A stretch of DNA of 64,000 nucleotides from GCA-003244245 sp050699975. Lineage in GTDB: Bacteria > Actinomycetota > Actinomycetes > Mycobacteriales > Pseudonocardiaceae. The notes below the pieces were generated by a model. It worked only from the letters and a program-made list of their open reading frames with translations, was not told the origin of the DNA and searched no databases. The stretch spans positions 1 to 64,000 of the forward strand of contig JBOHGH010000006.1 in the NCBI GenBank assembly GCA_050699975.1. Direction: 5' to 3'. The first letter of the stretch is position 1. Every line of letters starts with the position of its first letter. This document shows positions 43,821 to 52,172 of this stretch, one piece after another. A program made the translations under genes and the position numbers.

Positions 43821-45644
43821 GTGACCCAGCAGCGTCAGCAACGAACCCCGAGACAGCCGAGCCCGAGAAAGCCAGGAGTGTCATCGGGGACACCGCAGCG
43901 GGGCGAGCCGGGCGCCGACCCCTTGCACGGGGTACGCCAGGACGCCGCTGACGTCGTCTCCTCGATCCGGTCGCTGCTCGGCATCGACTCGGCGATGGCC
44001 GAGCTGGACCCCGCAGGACTGGGGCAGGCGCTGAGCAAGTTCGCGATGTCGGTCGCGGGGAATCCGGCCCAGTTGGCCCGGCCGATGCTGACGTTCGGCA
44101 TGCGCAACGCCCAAGCGGCTGTGCATGCGGCGTTGCGCAGCGTGGGGTTGGAGCGCGACGGATCCGACGAGCGGGGCACGGACCCGCGGTACTCGGACCC
44201 GGCCTGGACGAGCAACGCGCTGTTCTCCCTGCTGCGCCAGCAGCACACGCTGCTGGCGGGCTTGCTGCAGGAGTTGCTCGACGGAGCCGCAGATCTGGAT
44301 GAGACCACCCGGCGCAAGGCCGACTTCGCACTGCGCCAGCTGCTCGACGCCGTCGCGCCCACCAACTGGCTGCTGACCAACCCGACGGCGTTGAAGAAGG
44401 CGTTCGACACCGGAGGCCTCAGCCTGGCCCGCGGGGCCCGCAACCTGGCCCGCGACGTGGTGACCAACAAGGGCATGCCCCGCCAGGTGACCCCCGGTCA
44501 GTTCCGTCCCGGCCACGAGCTGGCCGCCACGCCGGGCAAGGTGGTGTTCCGCAACCGGCTGATCGAGCTGATCCAGTACGAGCCGCAGACCGAGACGGTG
44601 CACTCGGTTCCGCTGCTGTTCAGCCCGCCGTGGATCAACAAGTACTACATCATGGACCTCGCTCCGAAGAAGAGCCTGGTGGAGTGGGCCGTGCAGCACG
44701 GACATACCTGCTTCATGATCAGCTACCGGAACCCGGACGAGACCCTGGCCGGACTCACCATGAGCGACTACCTGCGGGAGGGACCGCTCGCCGCGCTGGA
44801 GGTCGTCGAGGAGATCACCGGGGCAGAACAGACCAACATGGCCGGCTTGTGCCTTGGTGGCACCCTGGCCACTGCCACGCTCGCCTGGCTCGCCGCCCGC
44901 GGGGAGGACCGGGTCCGATCGCTGACCGTGATGAACACCCTGCTCGACTTCACCGTGCCCGGGCAGCTCGGTGTGTTCACCGACGAGATCAGCATCCAAC
45001 GGATGGACCGCACCATCCAGCGTAAGGGCTACCTGGCCGCAGACGCCATGGCCACCACGTTCAACCTGCTGCGGGCCCGGGATCTGGTGTGGAACTACGT
45101 GGTCAACGATTGGCTACTGGGGGAGAACCCGGCGCCGTTCGACATTCTGAGTTGGAACTCCGACTCCACCCGGATGCCCGCGACCATGCAGACGGAGTAC
45201 CTGCGGACCTTGTACTTGGAGAACCGGTTGGCGAAGGGTGAGCTCGAGCTGGCCGGGGAGCGGTTGGACCTGTCCCGGGTCAGCCAGGACAGCTACTTCG
45301 TGTCTGCCGAGAAGGACCACATCGCACCGTGGACGGCGGTCTACCAGGGCGCCCGGCTACCCGGCGGCACCGTCCGCTTCATGCTGTCCAACTCCGGGCA
45401 TATCGCCGGCGTGGTCAACCCACCGAACCCGAAGTCCAGGCACTGGGTCGGTACGGCGGACACGCTGCCCGAGGACCCAGAGGTTTGGCGCAAGCAGGCC
45501 AACGAGGTCGCCACTTCCTGGTGGGAGGACTGGACGCCGTGGATCGCCGGGCATGCCGGCAAGCAGCAGGCCCCGCCTCCGACAGGCAGCACCATGCACC
45601 CGCCGTTGGAGGATGCCCCGGGCAGTTACGTGCGCCAGAAGTGA
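43821..45644 (+). CDS. phaC: Polyhydroxyalkanoate synthase, class I type
   Basis: PhaC polymerises 3-hydroxyacyl-CoA into storage polyester. The 607-residue protein has the N-terminal domain with NPAQLARPMLTFGM, NWLLTNPTALKKAFDTGG and FSPPWINKYYIMDL. The catalytic Cys is in the lipase-like box GLCLGGTLATATLAW. The Asp (AEKDHIAPW) and His (SNSGHIAGVVNPP) of the triad are present. GTG 43821 has AGGAGGTGG upstream; the frame from 43755 adds no similarity. The next two genes are a DNA-binding regulator and a phasin, forming a complete cassette without phaAB. Confidence 0.95.
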   Translation: MTQQRQQRTPRQPSPRKPGVSSGTPQRGEPGADPLHGVRQDAADVVSSIRSLLGIDSAMAELDPAGLGQALSKFAMSVAGNPAQLARPMLTFGMRNAQAAVHAALRSVGLERDGSDERGTDPRYSDPAWTSNALFSLLRQQHTLLAGLLQELLDGAADLDETTRRKADFALRQLLDAVAPTNWLLTNPTALKKAFDTGGLSLARGARNLARDVVTNKGMPRQVTPGQFRPGHELAATPGKVVFRNRLIELIQYEPQTETVHSVPLLFSPPWINKYYIMDLAPKKSLVEWAVQHGHTCFMISYRNPDETLAGLTMSDYLREGPLAALEVVEEITGAEQTNMAGLCLGGTLATATLAWLAARGEDRVRSLTVMNTLLDFTVPGQLGVFTDEISIQRMDRTIQRKGYLAADAMATTFNLLRARDLVWNYVVNDWLLGENPAPFDILSWNSDSTRMPATMQTEYLRTLYLENRLAKGELELAGERLDLSRVSQDSYFVSAEKDHIAPWTAVYQGARLPGGTVRFMLSNSGHIAGVVNPPNPKSRHWVGTADTLPEDPEVWRKQANEVATSWWEDWTPWIAGHAGKQQAPPPTGSTMHPPLEDAPGSYVRQK

Positions 45645-45688
45645 GAGTCTGCATCCCTTGGTGTTCTGACAGAGGGATGATGTGAGGC

Positions 45689-46087
45689 ATGGCGAGTGCG
45701 AGTGACGACGGCAGCGTGTCCGACCCCTGGCAGGCTCAGCTAGGGGCGCTGGGAGCGTTCATCAGGGCCCAGCGGCAGCTGGCCGACCTGTCGCTGCGCG
45801 AGATGGCAGCCCTGACCCGGATCTCCAACGCCTACCTCAGCCAGGTCGAACGCGGCCTGCACCAGCCGTCGCTGACGGTGTTGCGGGCCATCGCGGACGC
45901 GCTCGGACTGACCACCGAACAGCTGCTGGCGAAGGCGGGGTGGGCGAAAGCTGTGGCCGAAGACGTCCCCGCCGATCAGCCGGCTAGCGCAGAGGACGCC
46001 ATCCGGTGCGACCCACGGCTCACCGAGGCCCAGCGCGAAGCTCTGCTCGGGGTGTACCGCAGCTTCATCGAAGGTAGGGCTCGGTAG
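45689..46087 (+). CDS. XRE-family regulator of the PHA cassette
   Basis: The 132-residue protein contains an HTH_3 domain at about residues 20-75 (LGAFIRAQRQLADLSLREMAALTRISNAYLSQVERGLHQPSLTVLRAIADALG). Its C-terminus is acidic and helical. It lies between phaC and the phasin gene, and an inverted repeat overlaps the phasin promoter immediately downstream, so it is the likely binder. The effector could be the polymer itself, as for other PHA regulators; that is inference. Confidence 0.88.
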   Translation: MASASDDGSVSDPWQAQLGALGAFIRAQRQLADLSLREMAALTRISNAYLSQVERGLHQPSLTVLRAIADALGLTTEQLLAKAGWAKAVAEDVPADQPASAEDAIRCDPRLTEAQREALLGVYRSFIEGRAR

Positions 46088-46115
46088 TGGGGTCCGAACT
46101 GCCCGGACCCGCAGT

Positions 46116-46146
46116 GATTGACATATTTATCAATCGTGCGTACTTT
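46116..46146 (+). promoter_or_regulatory. Phasin promoter overlapped by an inverted-repeat operator
   Basis: TTGACA (46118-46123), 17 bases and TACTTT (46141-46146) form a promoter. A perfect inverted repeat GATTGA-N8-TCAATC (46116-46135) overlaps the -35 and spacer. The neighbouring XRE regulator is the probable ligand. The region is also notably AT-rich for this genome. Confidence 0.7.
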
Positions 46147-46182
46147 GGTGATCGTACCCGATGAGCTTATGAAGGGATGACG

Positions 46183-46497
46183 ATGACCACGACGCAGGAG
46201 ATCTTTACCGACACCACCCGCCGAGGCCAGGACGCCATGGAGATGTGGGCAGACAACTTCAAGAAAATGTTCAGCTCGCTGCCAACCCCTGACGGCAAGA
46301 TTCCCAACGCCGCCGAATTCCTGGACAACTGGTTCGACGTCTACTTCGACTACGTCGAGCATGTGCTGGCGAACCAGCGGGAGCTCACCAAGGGCCTGAT
46401 GTCCGTCACCACGTCGGCTGCCACCAAGGCTGAAGCTGCTTTGAAGGACGTCACCAAGGACATGCCCGCCAAGAACGCGGCCGCGAAGAAGAGCTGA
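46183..46497 (+). CDS. Phasin (PHA granule-associated protein)
   Basis: A 104-residue helical, amphipathic protein (TTQEIFTDTTRRGQDAMEMWADNFKKMFSSL, then VYFDYVEHVLANQRELTKGLM) with a Lys/Ala-rich tail (KDVTKDMPAKNAAAKKS). This is typical of phasins, which coat polyester granules. ATG 46183 is preferred because GAAGGG lies 6 bases upstream; ATG 46177 is the alternative. It is last in the phaC-regulator-phasin group and has its own promoter. Confidence 0.85.
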   Translation: MTTTQEIFTDTTRRGQDAMEMWADNFKKMFSSLPTPDGKIPNAAEFLDNWFDVYFDYVEHVLANQRELTKGLMSVTTSAATKAEAALKDVTKDMPAKNAAAKKS

Positions 46498-46587
46498 ATC
46501 AGCGCCGGGCGCCCTCGTCAGGTGCCGCTCAGACTCCTAAGATGGTGATCATCGAACTGGGGTGAGCGCACTAGAGGGGTAGGGCCC

Positions 46588-47148
46588 ATGACGTCGACCG
46601 GGTTGGTGAGCGGGTCTGTCGACCGTGCACAACGGCTGTGCGAACTGCTCAAGGAGGCTGGTGCCGACCTGGTTGCCGGGACAGATCCGGCCCAACCGGT
46701 CCCGGAGGGGCTCGACTTCTACATCCAGCTACCGGTGACCATCCACCCCGAGGGCGACACCGTGGTCGCGCGGGTCGGCTCGTTCCTGTCGGCAGGCCTG
46801 CTGGCCCGCTTCCGCGCGGTTGAGCGAGTGCTTCCGGCGCTGACACCTGGCGCCACGGTGGTGCTGGTGTCGGGCAATGCGCCGGATGAGATGTCGCTGC
46901 CCGACGACCGGCGCTCCCGGTTGGCGCTGCTGCATCTGCTGGCGCACGCCACCCGGGCCGAACTCGCCACCAGGCAGGTACAGGTGAAGGTGGTCAGCAG
47001 TCAGCGAAGCGACCAGGAGATCATCCAGTACGCGCTGGGCGCCGGCCATCCGGAGACCCATCGAGACACCCAGGAACGGACCAGCGCGGCCAGCGCCTAT
47101 CAGGACTGGCACACCGAAGTGATGGGTCTGGTCGGCGTAGACATCTGA
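46588..47148 (+). CDS. Hypothetical conserved protein, unknown function
   Basis: A 186-residue cytoplasmic protein that I do not recognise. It alternates hydrophobic strands and helices (VVARVGSFLSAGLLARFRAVERVLPALTPGATVVLVSGN) in a way that suggests a Rossmann-like or short-chain-dehydrogenase-like half domain, but no cofactor motif or YxxxK is present. It follows the phasin gene after 90 bases on the same strand. No membrane segments. Confidence 0.75.
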   Translation: MTSTGLVSGSVDRAQRLCELLKEAGADLVAGTDPAQPVPEGLDFYIQLPVTIHPEGDTVVARVGSFLSAGLLARFRAVERVLPALTPGATVVLVSGNAPDEMSLPDDRRSRLALLHLLAHATRAELATRQVQVKVVSSQRSDQEIIQYALGAGHPETHRDTQERTSAASAYQDWHTEVMGLVGVDI

Positions 47149-47221
47149 CTCCGCCCGATACCCGGCCGTCGCCTCCGAGCAGTAGCCTATTGAGGCACCC
47201 ATACTGCTGAGGAGGTCACCG

Positions 47222-47794
47222 GTGAGCTTGATGGTGAGTCAGGACGCACCGGCAGACGCGTTGCTGGAGCGAGACCCGCTGGCGTTGCTTCTGGCGATGC
47301 TTCTTGATCAACAGGTGCCGATGGAGCGGGCCTTCGCGGCGCCCTACGAGCTCGCGCAGCGCCTTGGCCACGATCTCGACGTTCACGAGCTGGCCGACTA
47401 CGACCCGGACGCGCTGGCGGAGCTGTTCGCCAAGCAGCCGGCGTTGCACCGGTACCCCAAGGCGATGGCGGGGCGGGTGCAGCACATCTGTCAGACAGTG
47501 GTCGAACGCTACGACGGCGATGTGACGGGGCTGTGGCGAGATGTCTCAGACGCCCACGAGCTCCTCGAGCGGTTGGTAGCACTGCCGGGCTACGCGATCC
47601 AGAAAGCGCAGATCTTCGTGGCGCTTCTCGGCAAGCAGCGTGGCGTGCAGCCGGAGGGTTGGCGGGAGGTGGCAGGCTCCTACGGCGAGGAGGGCGTCTA
47701 CCGGTCGGTCGCCGACGTGACCGACGCCGAGTCACTGGCCAAGGTTCGGGAGCACAAGCAGCAGGTGAAGGCAGCAGCTAAAGCCAAGAAGTAG
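47222..47794 (+). CDS. HhH-GPD-type base-excision DNA repair protein
   Basis: The 190-residue protein has the helical fold of HhH-GPD glycosylases: LALLLAMLLDQQVPMERAFAAPYEL, RVQHICQTVVERYDGDV and the hairpin LVALPGYAIQKAQIFVALLGKQ, ending in a Lys/Ala tail. The family is short and actinobacterial; it lacks the C-terminal iron-sulfur loop of Nth/MutY. GTG 47222 has GGAGG upstream. The substrate base is unknown. Confidence 0.85.
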   Translation: MSLMVSQDAPADALLERDPLALLLAMLLDQQVPMERAFAAPYELAQRLGHDLDVHELADYDPDALAELFAKQPALHRYPKAMAGRVQHICQTVVERYDGDVTGLWRDVSDAHELLERLVALPGYAIQKAQIFVALLGKQRGVQPEGWREVAGSYGEEGVYRSVADVTDAESLAKVREHKQQVKAAAKAKK

Positions 47795-47820
47795 GAGTAT
47801 CAAGGAGGGGAGGTGATGTC

Positions 47821-48156
47821 GTGCCGGACCCGCATGAGCATGGCCGCCGGTCGGACGACGCCCCTGTCCTCATCACAGCGGCGGAACCCTCCTACGCCGA
47901 GCAGTACGCGACGCGTCGGCGCAAGTACGCGATTCTGATGTCGGCCCGCATCCCGTGCCTCGTCCTGGCGGGAGTGTTCTACCAGACCTGGTGGCTCGCC
48001 CTGAGCTTCGTCGTGCTCTCGATACCGCTGCCCTGGATGGCGGTGCTCATCGCCAACGACCGCGCCCCCCGCAAGGCCGAACAGGTCAGCAGGTTCCGCC
48101 ACTCCCCGCACGGCCGCGAGCTGGAGACCCGAGACCACACCGTCATCGAAGGATGA
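47821..48156 (+). CDS. DUF3099 membrane protein
   Basis: A 111-residue protein with two predicted membrane helices at about residues 43-60 and 63-82 (ARIPCLVLAGVFYQTWWLALSFVVLSIPLPWMAVLIAND). The DUF3099 pattern YAEQYATRRRKYAILMSARI precedes them. GTG 47821 has GGAGGTGAT upstream. It follows the HhH gene after 26 bases, probably in one operon. Function unknown. Confidence 0.82.
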   Translation: MPDPHEHGRRSDDAPVLITAAEPSYAEQYATRRRKYAILMSARIPCLVLAGVFYQTWWLALSFVVLSIPLPWMAVLIANDRAPRKAEQVSRFRHSPHGRELETRDHTVIEG

Positions 48157-48203
48157 TCAAGCGCCACTCCGACCACCGATTCCTGGTGGGCTGTGGCGCC
48201 CGG

Positions 48204-50318
48204 TCACAGCAGCCCCTTGATCGGGATAGGCAGGTCGCGGACGCGGACACCGGTGGCATGGAAGACGGCGTTGGTGATCGCGGCGCAGACTCCGACGGCG
48301 CCGAGCTCGCCGATGCCCTTGGCGCCGATCGGGCAGGCGTGCGGGTCGTGGTCATCGACGAAGGAGACGTCGATCTCGCCGATGTCGGCGTTGACCGGCA
48401 CCAGATAGCCGGCCAGGTTCTTGGAGACGAAACGCCCGAGGTGGGAGTCGAATGCTGAGGCCTCCAGCACAGCCTGGCCGTAACCCCAGGTGATGCCGCC
48501 GATCATCTGGCTGTGCGCGGCCAGCAGATTGATGATCCGGCCAGCACCGTAAACACCCACGCAGCGGGGCATGCGCACCAACCCCAGCTCGGCGTCCACC
48601 CGGACCTCGACGAACACCGCTCCGTAGGTGTGGATGGAGTACCGGCTGCCGGCATCGTCGTCGGGGCTCCAGCGCTGCTCGGCCTCCAACGAACTCAGCC
48701 CAGCCGCTGCCAGCCGGGCCGGGTAGCCGCCGGCGCCGTCCAGGGCGTCGAGCTTGCCGCGCAACTCGGTGGCAGCGACGTGCACCGCTGAACCGACCCC
48801 CATGGTGGCTGACGACCCCGCGGTCATCCCCGCCTGGGGTAGCTCGGTGTCACCGAGATGAACCTCGACCGCGCCGGGGTCCACACCGAGGACCTCGGCG
48901 GCGACCAGGGTGATCACCCCAGGCAGGCCGGTGCCGATCTCTTGGGTGCCGCACTCGGCGGTGACCCGACCGTCAGCGTGCATGCGCACCCGCGCCGAAC
49001 AGGGGACCCGGAAGGTGTCCATGGTGGCCACCGCCATGCCGTAGCCGACCCACTGGTCCCCGTCGCGCATCGACCTGGGCGCGCGCGGCCGGTGCTGCCA
49101 GCCGAACCGTTCGGCGGCCCGGGTGAGGCACTCCCGCAGCGGGCGGGAGGAGAACGGCTGCCCGGTCATCGGGTCCCGCTCCGGTTCGTTGCGCAGCCGC
49201 AGCTCGAGGGGATCCAGGTCCAGGGCATAGGCAAGCTCGTCCATGGCCGACTCCAGCGCGAACATCCCCGGGCCCTCGTGCGGTGCGCGCATCGCCGTGG
49301 GCTGCGGCCGGTCGAGGCGCTCGATGCGAGTGCGCACCGAGATGGCCGGGCTGGCGTACAGCCAGCGGGTGGCGCCGGTGGTGTATTCCGGATAGTCCGC
49401 GAAACTGGCGCAGGCGTTGACGCCGTAGTGCCGGACCGCGGTGAGGTGCCCTTCGGCGTTGGCGCCCAGGGTGACGGTCTGCCGCGTAGCGGGCTGGTGG
49501 CCGTGAGCGGTGTAGGACTCCGCGCGGGTGAGCACGAGCTTCACCGGGCGCCCGACGATTCGGGCGGCCGCTGCCGCCAGGATCTTGTGCGGCCAGACAT
49601 AGCCCTTGCAGCCGAACCCGCCACCGATGAACGGGCAGACCACCCGCACGTGGTCGGTGGGCAGGTCGAACGCCACAGCGAGCGCCAGCTGCACGAATCC
49701 GATGCCTTGCGTGGCGTCGTGCACGGTGAGCTGGTCGCCATCCCACATAGCCAGCGTGGCCGCCGGTTCCATCGGGTTGTGGTGGCGATCAGCGGTGGTG
49801 TAGGCCTGCTCGATGATGACCGCGGCACGGGCCAGCTCGGCATCGATATCGCCGACCGACTCGTCGGGTTCATGCATGACGTGCCCGCCGGTCGGTATCG
49901 CCGGTTCCCCGGCACCGAATACCGTCGTCGAGCCGGTGCCGGCGTAGTCGATGCCAACCAGAGTCGCCGCGTGGCGGGCCTGCTCCAGGGTCTCGGCGAG
50001 CACCATGGCCACCGGCTGGCCCTCGTGGTACACCCGGTCGTCCTGCATCGGCAGCACCGGCTGGCCCAGCGGCGGCGAGCTCGTCGCATGCAGATGGGGC
50101 ATGCTGCGGTGGGTGAGCACCGTGACCACTCCCGGCGCCGCGCTCGCCTCCTCGGCGTCAATGCGGGTCACCTGGCCGTAGGCGACGGTGGCTGGCACCA
50201 GGGCGGCGTGCAGAACCGACGCTGCGGGGGTGTCGGCGGCGTAGCGGGCGGCCCCGGTGAGCTTGGCGCGCCCGTCGGGGCGGCGCAGCCCGGTGGGCCT
50301 GGGAACAGTGCTTGTCAT
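48204..50318 (-). CDS. Molybdenum hydroxylase large subunit (xanthine dehydrogenase/aldehyde oxidase family)
   Basis: The 704-residue molybdopterin-cytosine-dinucleotide-binding catalytic subunit hydroxylates aldehydes or N-heterocycles. It has GRAKLTGAARYAADTP at the N-terminus, GGFGCKGYVWPHKILAA, MRAPHEGPGMFALESAMDELA, and the catalytic Glu in GAKGIGELGAVGVCAAITNAV. ATG 50318 has AGGAGG upstream and overlaps the stop of the FAD subunit gene. It is the last gene of a small-medium-large operon. The substrate is unknown; no molybdenum-cofactor genes are adjacent. Confidence 0.93.
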   Translation of the reverse strand: MTSTVPRPTGLRRPDGRAKLTGAARYAADTPAASVLHAALVPATVAYGQVTRIDAEEASAAPGVVTVLTHRSMPHLHATSSPPLGQPVLPMQDDRVYHEGQPVAMVLAETLEQARHAATLVGIDYAGTGSTTVFGAGEPAIPTGGHVMHEPDESVGDIDAELARAAVIIEQAYTTADRHHNPMEPAATLAMWDGDQLTVHDATQGIGFVQLALAVAFDLPTDHVRVVCPFIGGGFGCKGYVWPHKILAAAAARIVGRPVKLVLTRAESYTAHGHQPATRQTVTLGANAEGHLTAVRHYGVNACASFADYPEYTTGATRWLYASPAISVRTRIERLDRPQPTAMRAPHEGPGMFALESAMDELAYALDLDPLELRLRNEPERDPMTGQPFSSRPLRECLTRAAERFGWQHRPRAPRSMRDGDQWVGYGMAVATMDTFRVPCSARVRMHADGRVTAECGTQEIGTGLPGVITLVAAEVLGVDPGAVEVHLGDTELPQAGMTAGSSATMGVGSAVHVAATELRGKLDALDGAGGYPARLAAAGLSSLEAEQRWSPDDDAGSRYSIHTYGAVFVEVRVDAELGLVRMPRCVGVYGAGRIINLLAAHSQMIGGITWGYGQAVLEASAFDSHLGRFVSKNLAGYLVPVNADIGEIDVSFVDDHDPHACPIGAKGIGELGAVGVCAAITNAVFHATGVRVRDLPIPIKGLL

Positions 50319-51307
50319 CGGGTGCCTCCTGCTGCCTGCAGTGCCCGCACCGCGGCCCGCTGGGCAAGCTCCACCTTGAACGCGTTGCCGGGCAGCGGTT
50401 GCGCGTCGGCGAATGCGGGTTCGATCGCCGCCCGCAGCGTGGCTCGGTCGGTGATCTCGCGACCGGCCAGCTCGGCCTCGGCGCCGGGCAACCGCCACGG
50501 CCGCGGTGCCACCCCACCCAGGGCCAGTCGCGCCCGGCCGATGGTGACGCCGTCAGCCTCGAGCTGCACCGCCGCGGCCACGGAGACCAGCGCGAACTCA
50601 TACGAAGTCCGTTCCCGGACTTTCAGGTAGTGCGACCGGGCGGCAATCGGGTCAGCGGGAATCTCGATGGCCACGATCAGCTCGCCGGGCGCCAGCTCCG
50701 TGTCGTGGGACGGGTCGTCGCCGGGCAACCGGGAGAACTTCTCAACTCCGACGGTGCGGTTGCCTCGCGGGCCGCGCAGCTGCACCTGCGCGTCGAGCGC
50801 TGCCAGCGCCACTGCGAGGTCTGAGGGGTTGGTGGCGACGCACGACCGGCTCCACCCGAAGATCGATTGCCCGCGGGTGTCACCCTGCTGCGCTGCGCAG
50901 CCGGAGCCCGGGTGGCGCTTGTTGCACGGCAGCGTGACCTCGGCCCGGAAGTAGGGGCAGCGGGTGCGCTGCATCAGGTTGCCGCCGAGGGTGGCCATGT
51001 TGCGCAGTTGCGGAGAGGCGCTCGCCAGCAGCGCCTGCGCCAGCACCGGGTAGCCGGACGTCAGCGCGGGATGCTCGGCCACCTCGCTCATCCGGGCCAG
51101 GGCACCGAGCCGCAGTCCGGCCGGGCTGGTCACCACCTCGTTGAGCGGTAGCCGGCTGATGTCGACCAGCCGAGCGGGGGTGGCGATGCCGTCCTTGAGC
51201 CAGTTCACCAGCTCGGTGCCCCCAGCGATCACCGCCGTCTCGGGATCGTGGAGGGCGTCCAGTGCCGCGTCCAGAGTGGATGCCACTGCGTACCCGACGG
51301 GCCTCAT
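50315..51307 (-). CDS. Molybdenum hydroxylase FAD-binding subunit
   Basis: The 330-residue subunit passes electrons from the iron-sulfur clusters to its acceptor. The FAD-binding blocks AVIAGGTELVNWLKDG and ATLGGNLMQRTRCPYFR are visible. A cysteine-rich segment (TLPCNKRHPGSGCAAQQGD) is typical of aldehyde-oxidase-type (YagS-like) medium subunits, which bind an extra [4Fe-4S] cluster. ATG 51307 overlaps the stop of the small subunit gene; its own stop overlaps the next ATG. Confidence 0.92.
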   Translation of the reverse strand: MRPVGYAVASTLDAALDALHDPETAVIAGGTELVNWLKDGIATPARLVDISRLPLNEVVTSPAGLRLGALARMSEVAEHPALTSGYPVLAQALLASASPQLRNMATLGGNLMQRTRCPYFRAEVTLPCNKRHPGSGCAAQQGDTRGQSIFGWSRSCVATNPSDLAVALAALDAQVQLRGPRGNRTVGVEKFSRLPGDDPSHDTELAPGELIVAIEIPADPIAARSHYLKVRERTSYEFALVSVAAAVQLEADGVTIGRARLALGGVAPRPWRLPGAEAELAGREITDRATLRAAIEPAFADAQPLPGNAFKVELAQRAAVRALQAAGGTR

Positions 51308-51798
51308 GGCCGTCCCTCTGTGACGCTGGTCACTGCGGCTTCGGCCACCGCGGCGACTATCTGCGGGTAGGCCGCGCACCGGCACAGGTTGCCGCTCATC
51401 CACTCCCGGATCTCGTCGGCGGATCCGGCGTGGCCCTCGCCGATACAGGCCACTGCGGACATCACCTGCCCGGGAGTGCAGAACCCGCACTGGAACGCAT
51501 CGTGATCCAGGAATGCCTGCTGCACCGGATGCAGCCGCTCGCCGTCGGCGAGCCCCTCCACGGTGGTGATCTCGGCGCCGGTCGTAGCCACCGCCAGTGT
51601 CATGCAGGCCAGCACTCGCCGGCCGTTCAGGTGCACCGTGCAGGCACCGCATTCCCCCCGGTCGCAACCCTTCTTGGTGCCCGTGAGCCCGAGTCGCTCG
51701 TGCAGGGCGTCGGCCAGCGTCACCCTGGACTCCAGCCGCAGGTCATGGACACGCCCATTGATCAGCAGGGACACCGTCAGCTCCTCGGCGAACTCCAC
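51304..51798 (-). CDS. Molybdenum hydroxylase [2Fe-2S] subunit
   Basis: The 164-residue subunit has two [2Fe-2S] clusters. The ferredoxin-like cluster is bound by KKGCDRGECGACTVHLNGRRVLAC. The second is in the helical domain through QCGFCTPGQVMS and NLCRCAAYPQI. It starts at GTG 51798 with a short leader peptide region and is first in the operon. Its stop overlaps the FAD subunit start (ATGA), so the three subunits are co-translated. Confidence 0.95.
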   Translation of the reverse strand: MEFAEELTVSLLINGRVHDLRLESRVTLADALHERLGLTGTKKGCDRGECGACTVHLNGRRVLACMTLAVATTGAEITTVEGLADGERLHPVQQAFLDHDAFQCGFCTPGQVMSAVACIGEGHAGSADEIREWMSGNLCRCAAYPQIVAAVAEAAVTSVTEGRP

Positions 51799-51912
51799 CC
51801 GCGCACCATCCTTCCGAGCCGTGTCCTATCCAGAGGGTTGCAGCCAGCGTCTGTTATCGCGACCGCTCCGCCCACGGTGCCCGCTCGAGTGTTGGTGCGG
51901 CATCATGGACGT

Positions 51913-52170
51913 GTGAGCATGCCGACCCAAACGCTGCCTGATGTCGACACCCGTCCCGAGGGGACCGACACCACCGGTGACGACACCCCCAAGATGTTTC
52001 ATTACGTGCAAAAGAACAGGATCGCCGAGAGCGCGGTGATGGGCACGCACGTGGTGGCCCTGTGCGGCGAGGTGTTCCCGGTGACCCGCTCGCCCAAGCC
52101 CGGTTCCCCGGTGTGCCCAGAGTGCAAGGAGATCTTCGAGTCCCTGCCCAAGGGCGACGACGCCGGCTGA
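51913..52170 (+). CDS. DUF3039 family protein
   Basis: A small actinobacterial protein (85 residues from GTG 51913, 83 from ATG 51919). It carries MFHYVQKNRIAESAVMGTHVVALCGEVFPVTRSPKPGSPVCPECKEIFESL, the DUF3039 signature, including CPEC, which could bind a metal with the Cys of LCGE. Function unknown. It is convergent with the BrkB-like gene. Confidence 0.85.
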   Translation: MSMPTQTLPDVDTRPEGTDTTGDDTPKMFHYVQKNRIAESAVMGTHVVALCGEVFPVTRSPKPGSPVCPECKEIFESLPKGDDAG

Positions 52171-52172
52171 GC

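Noticed and set aside
48858..50630. A 590-residue plus-strand frame opposite the molybdenum hydroxylase genes
   Set aside because: It mirrors the large subunit, is rich in Arg, His and Gly as antisense frames are here, and shows no domain.
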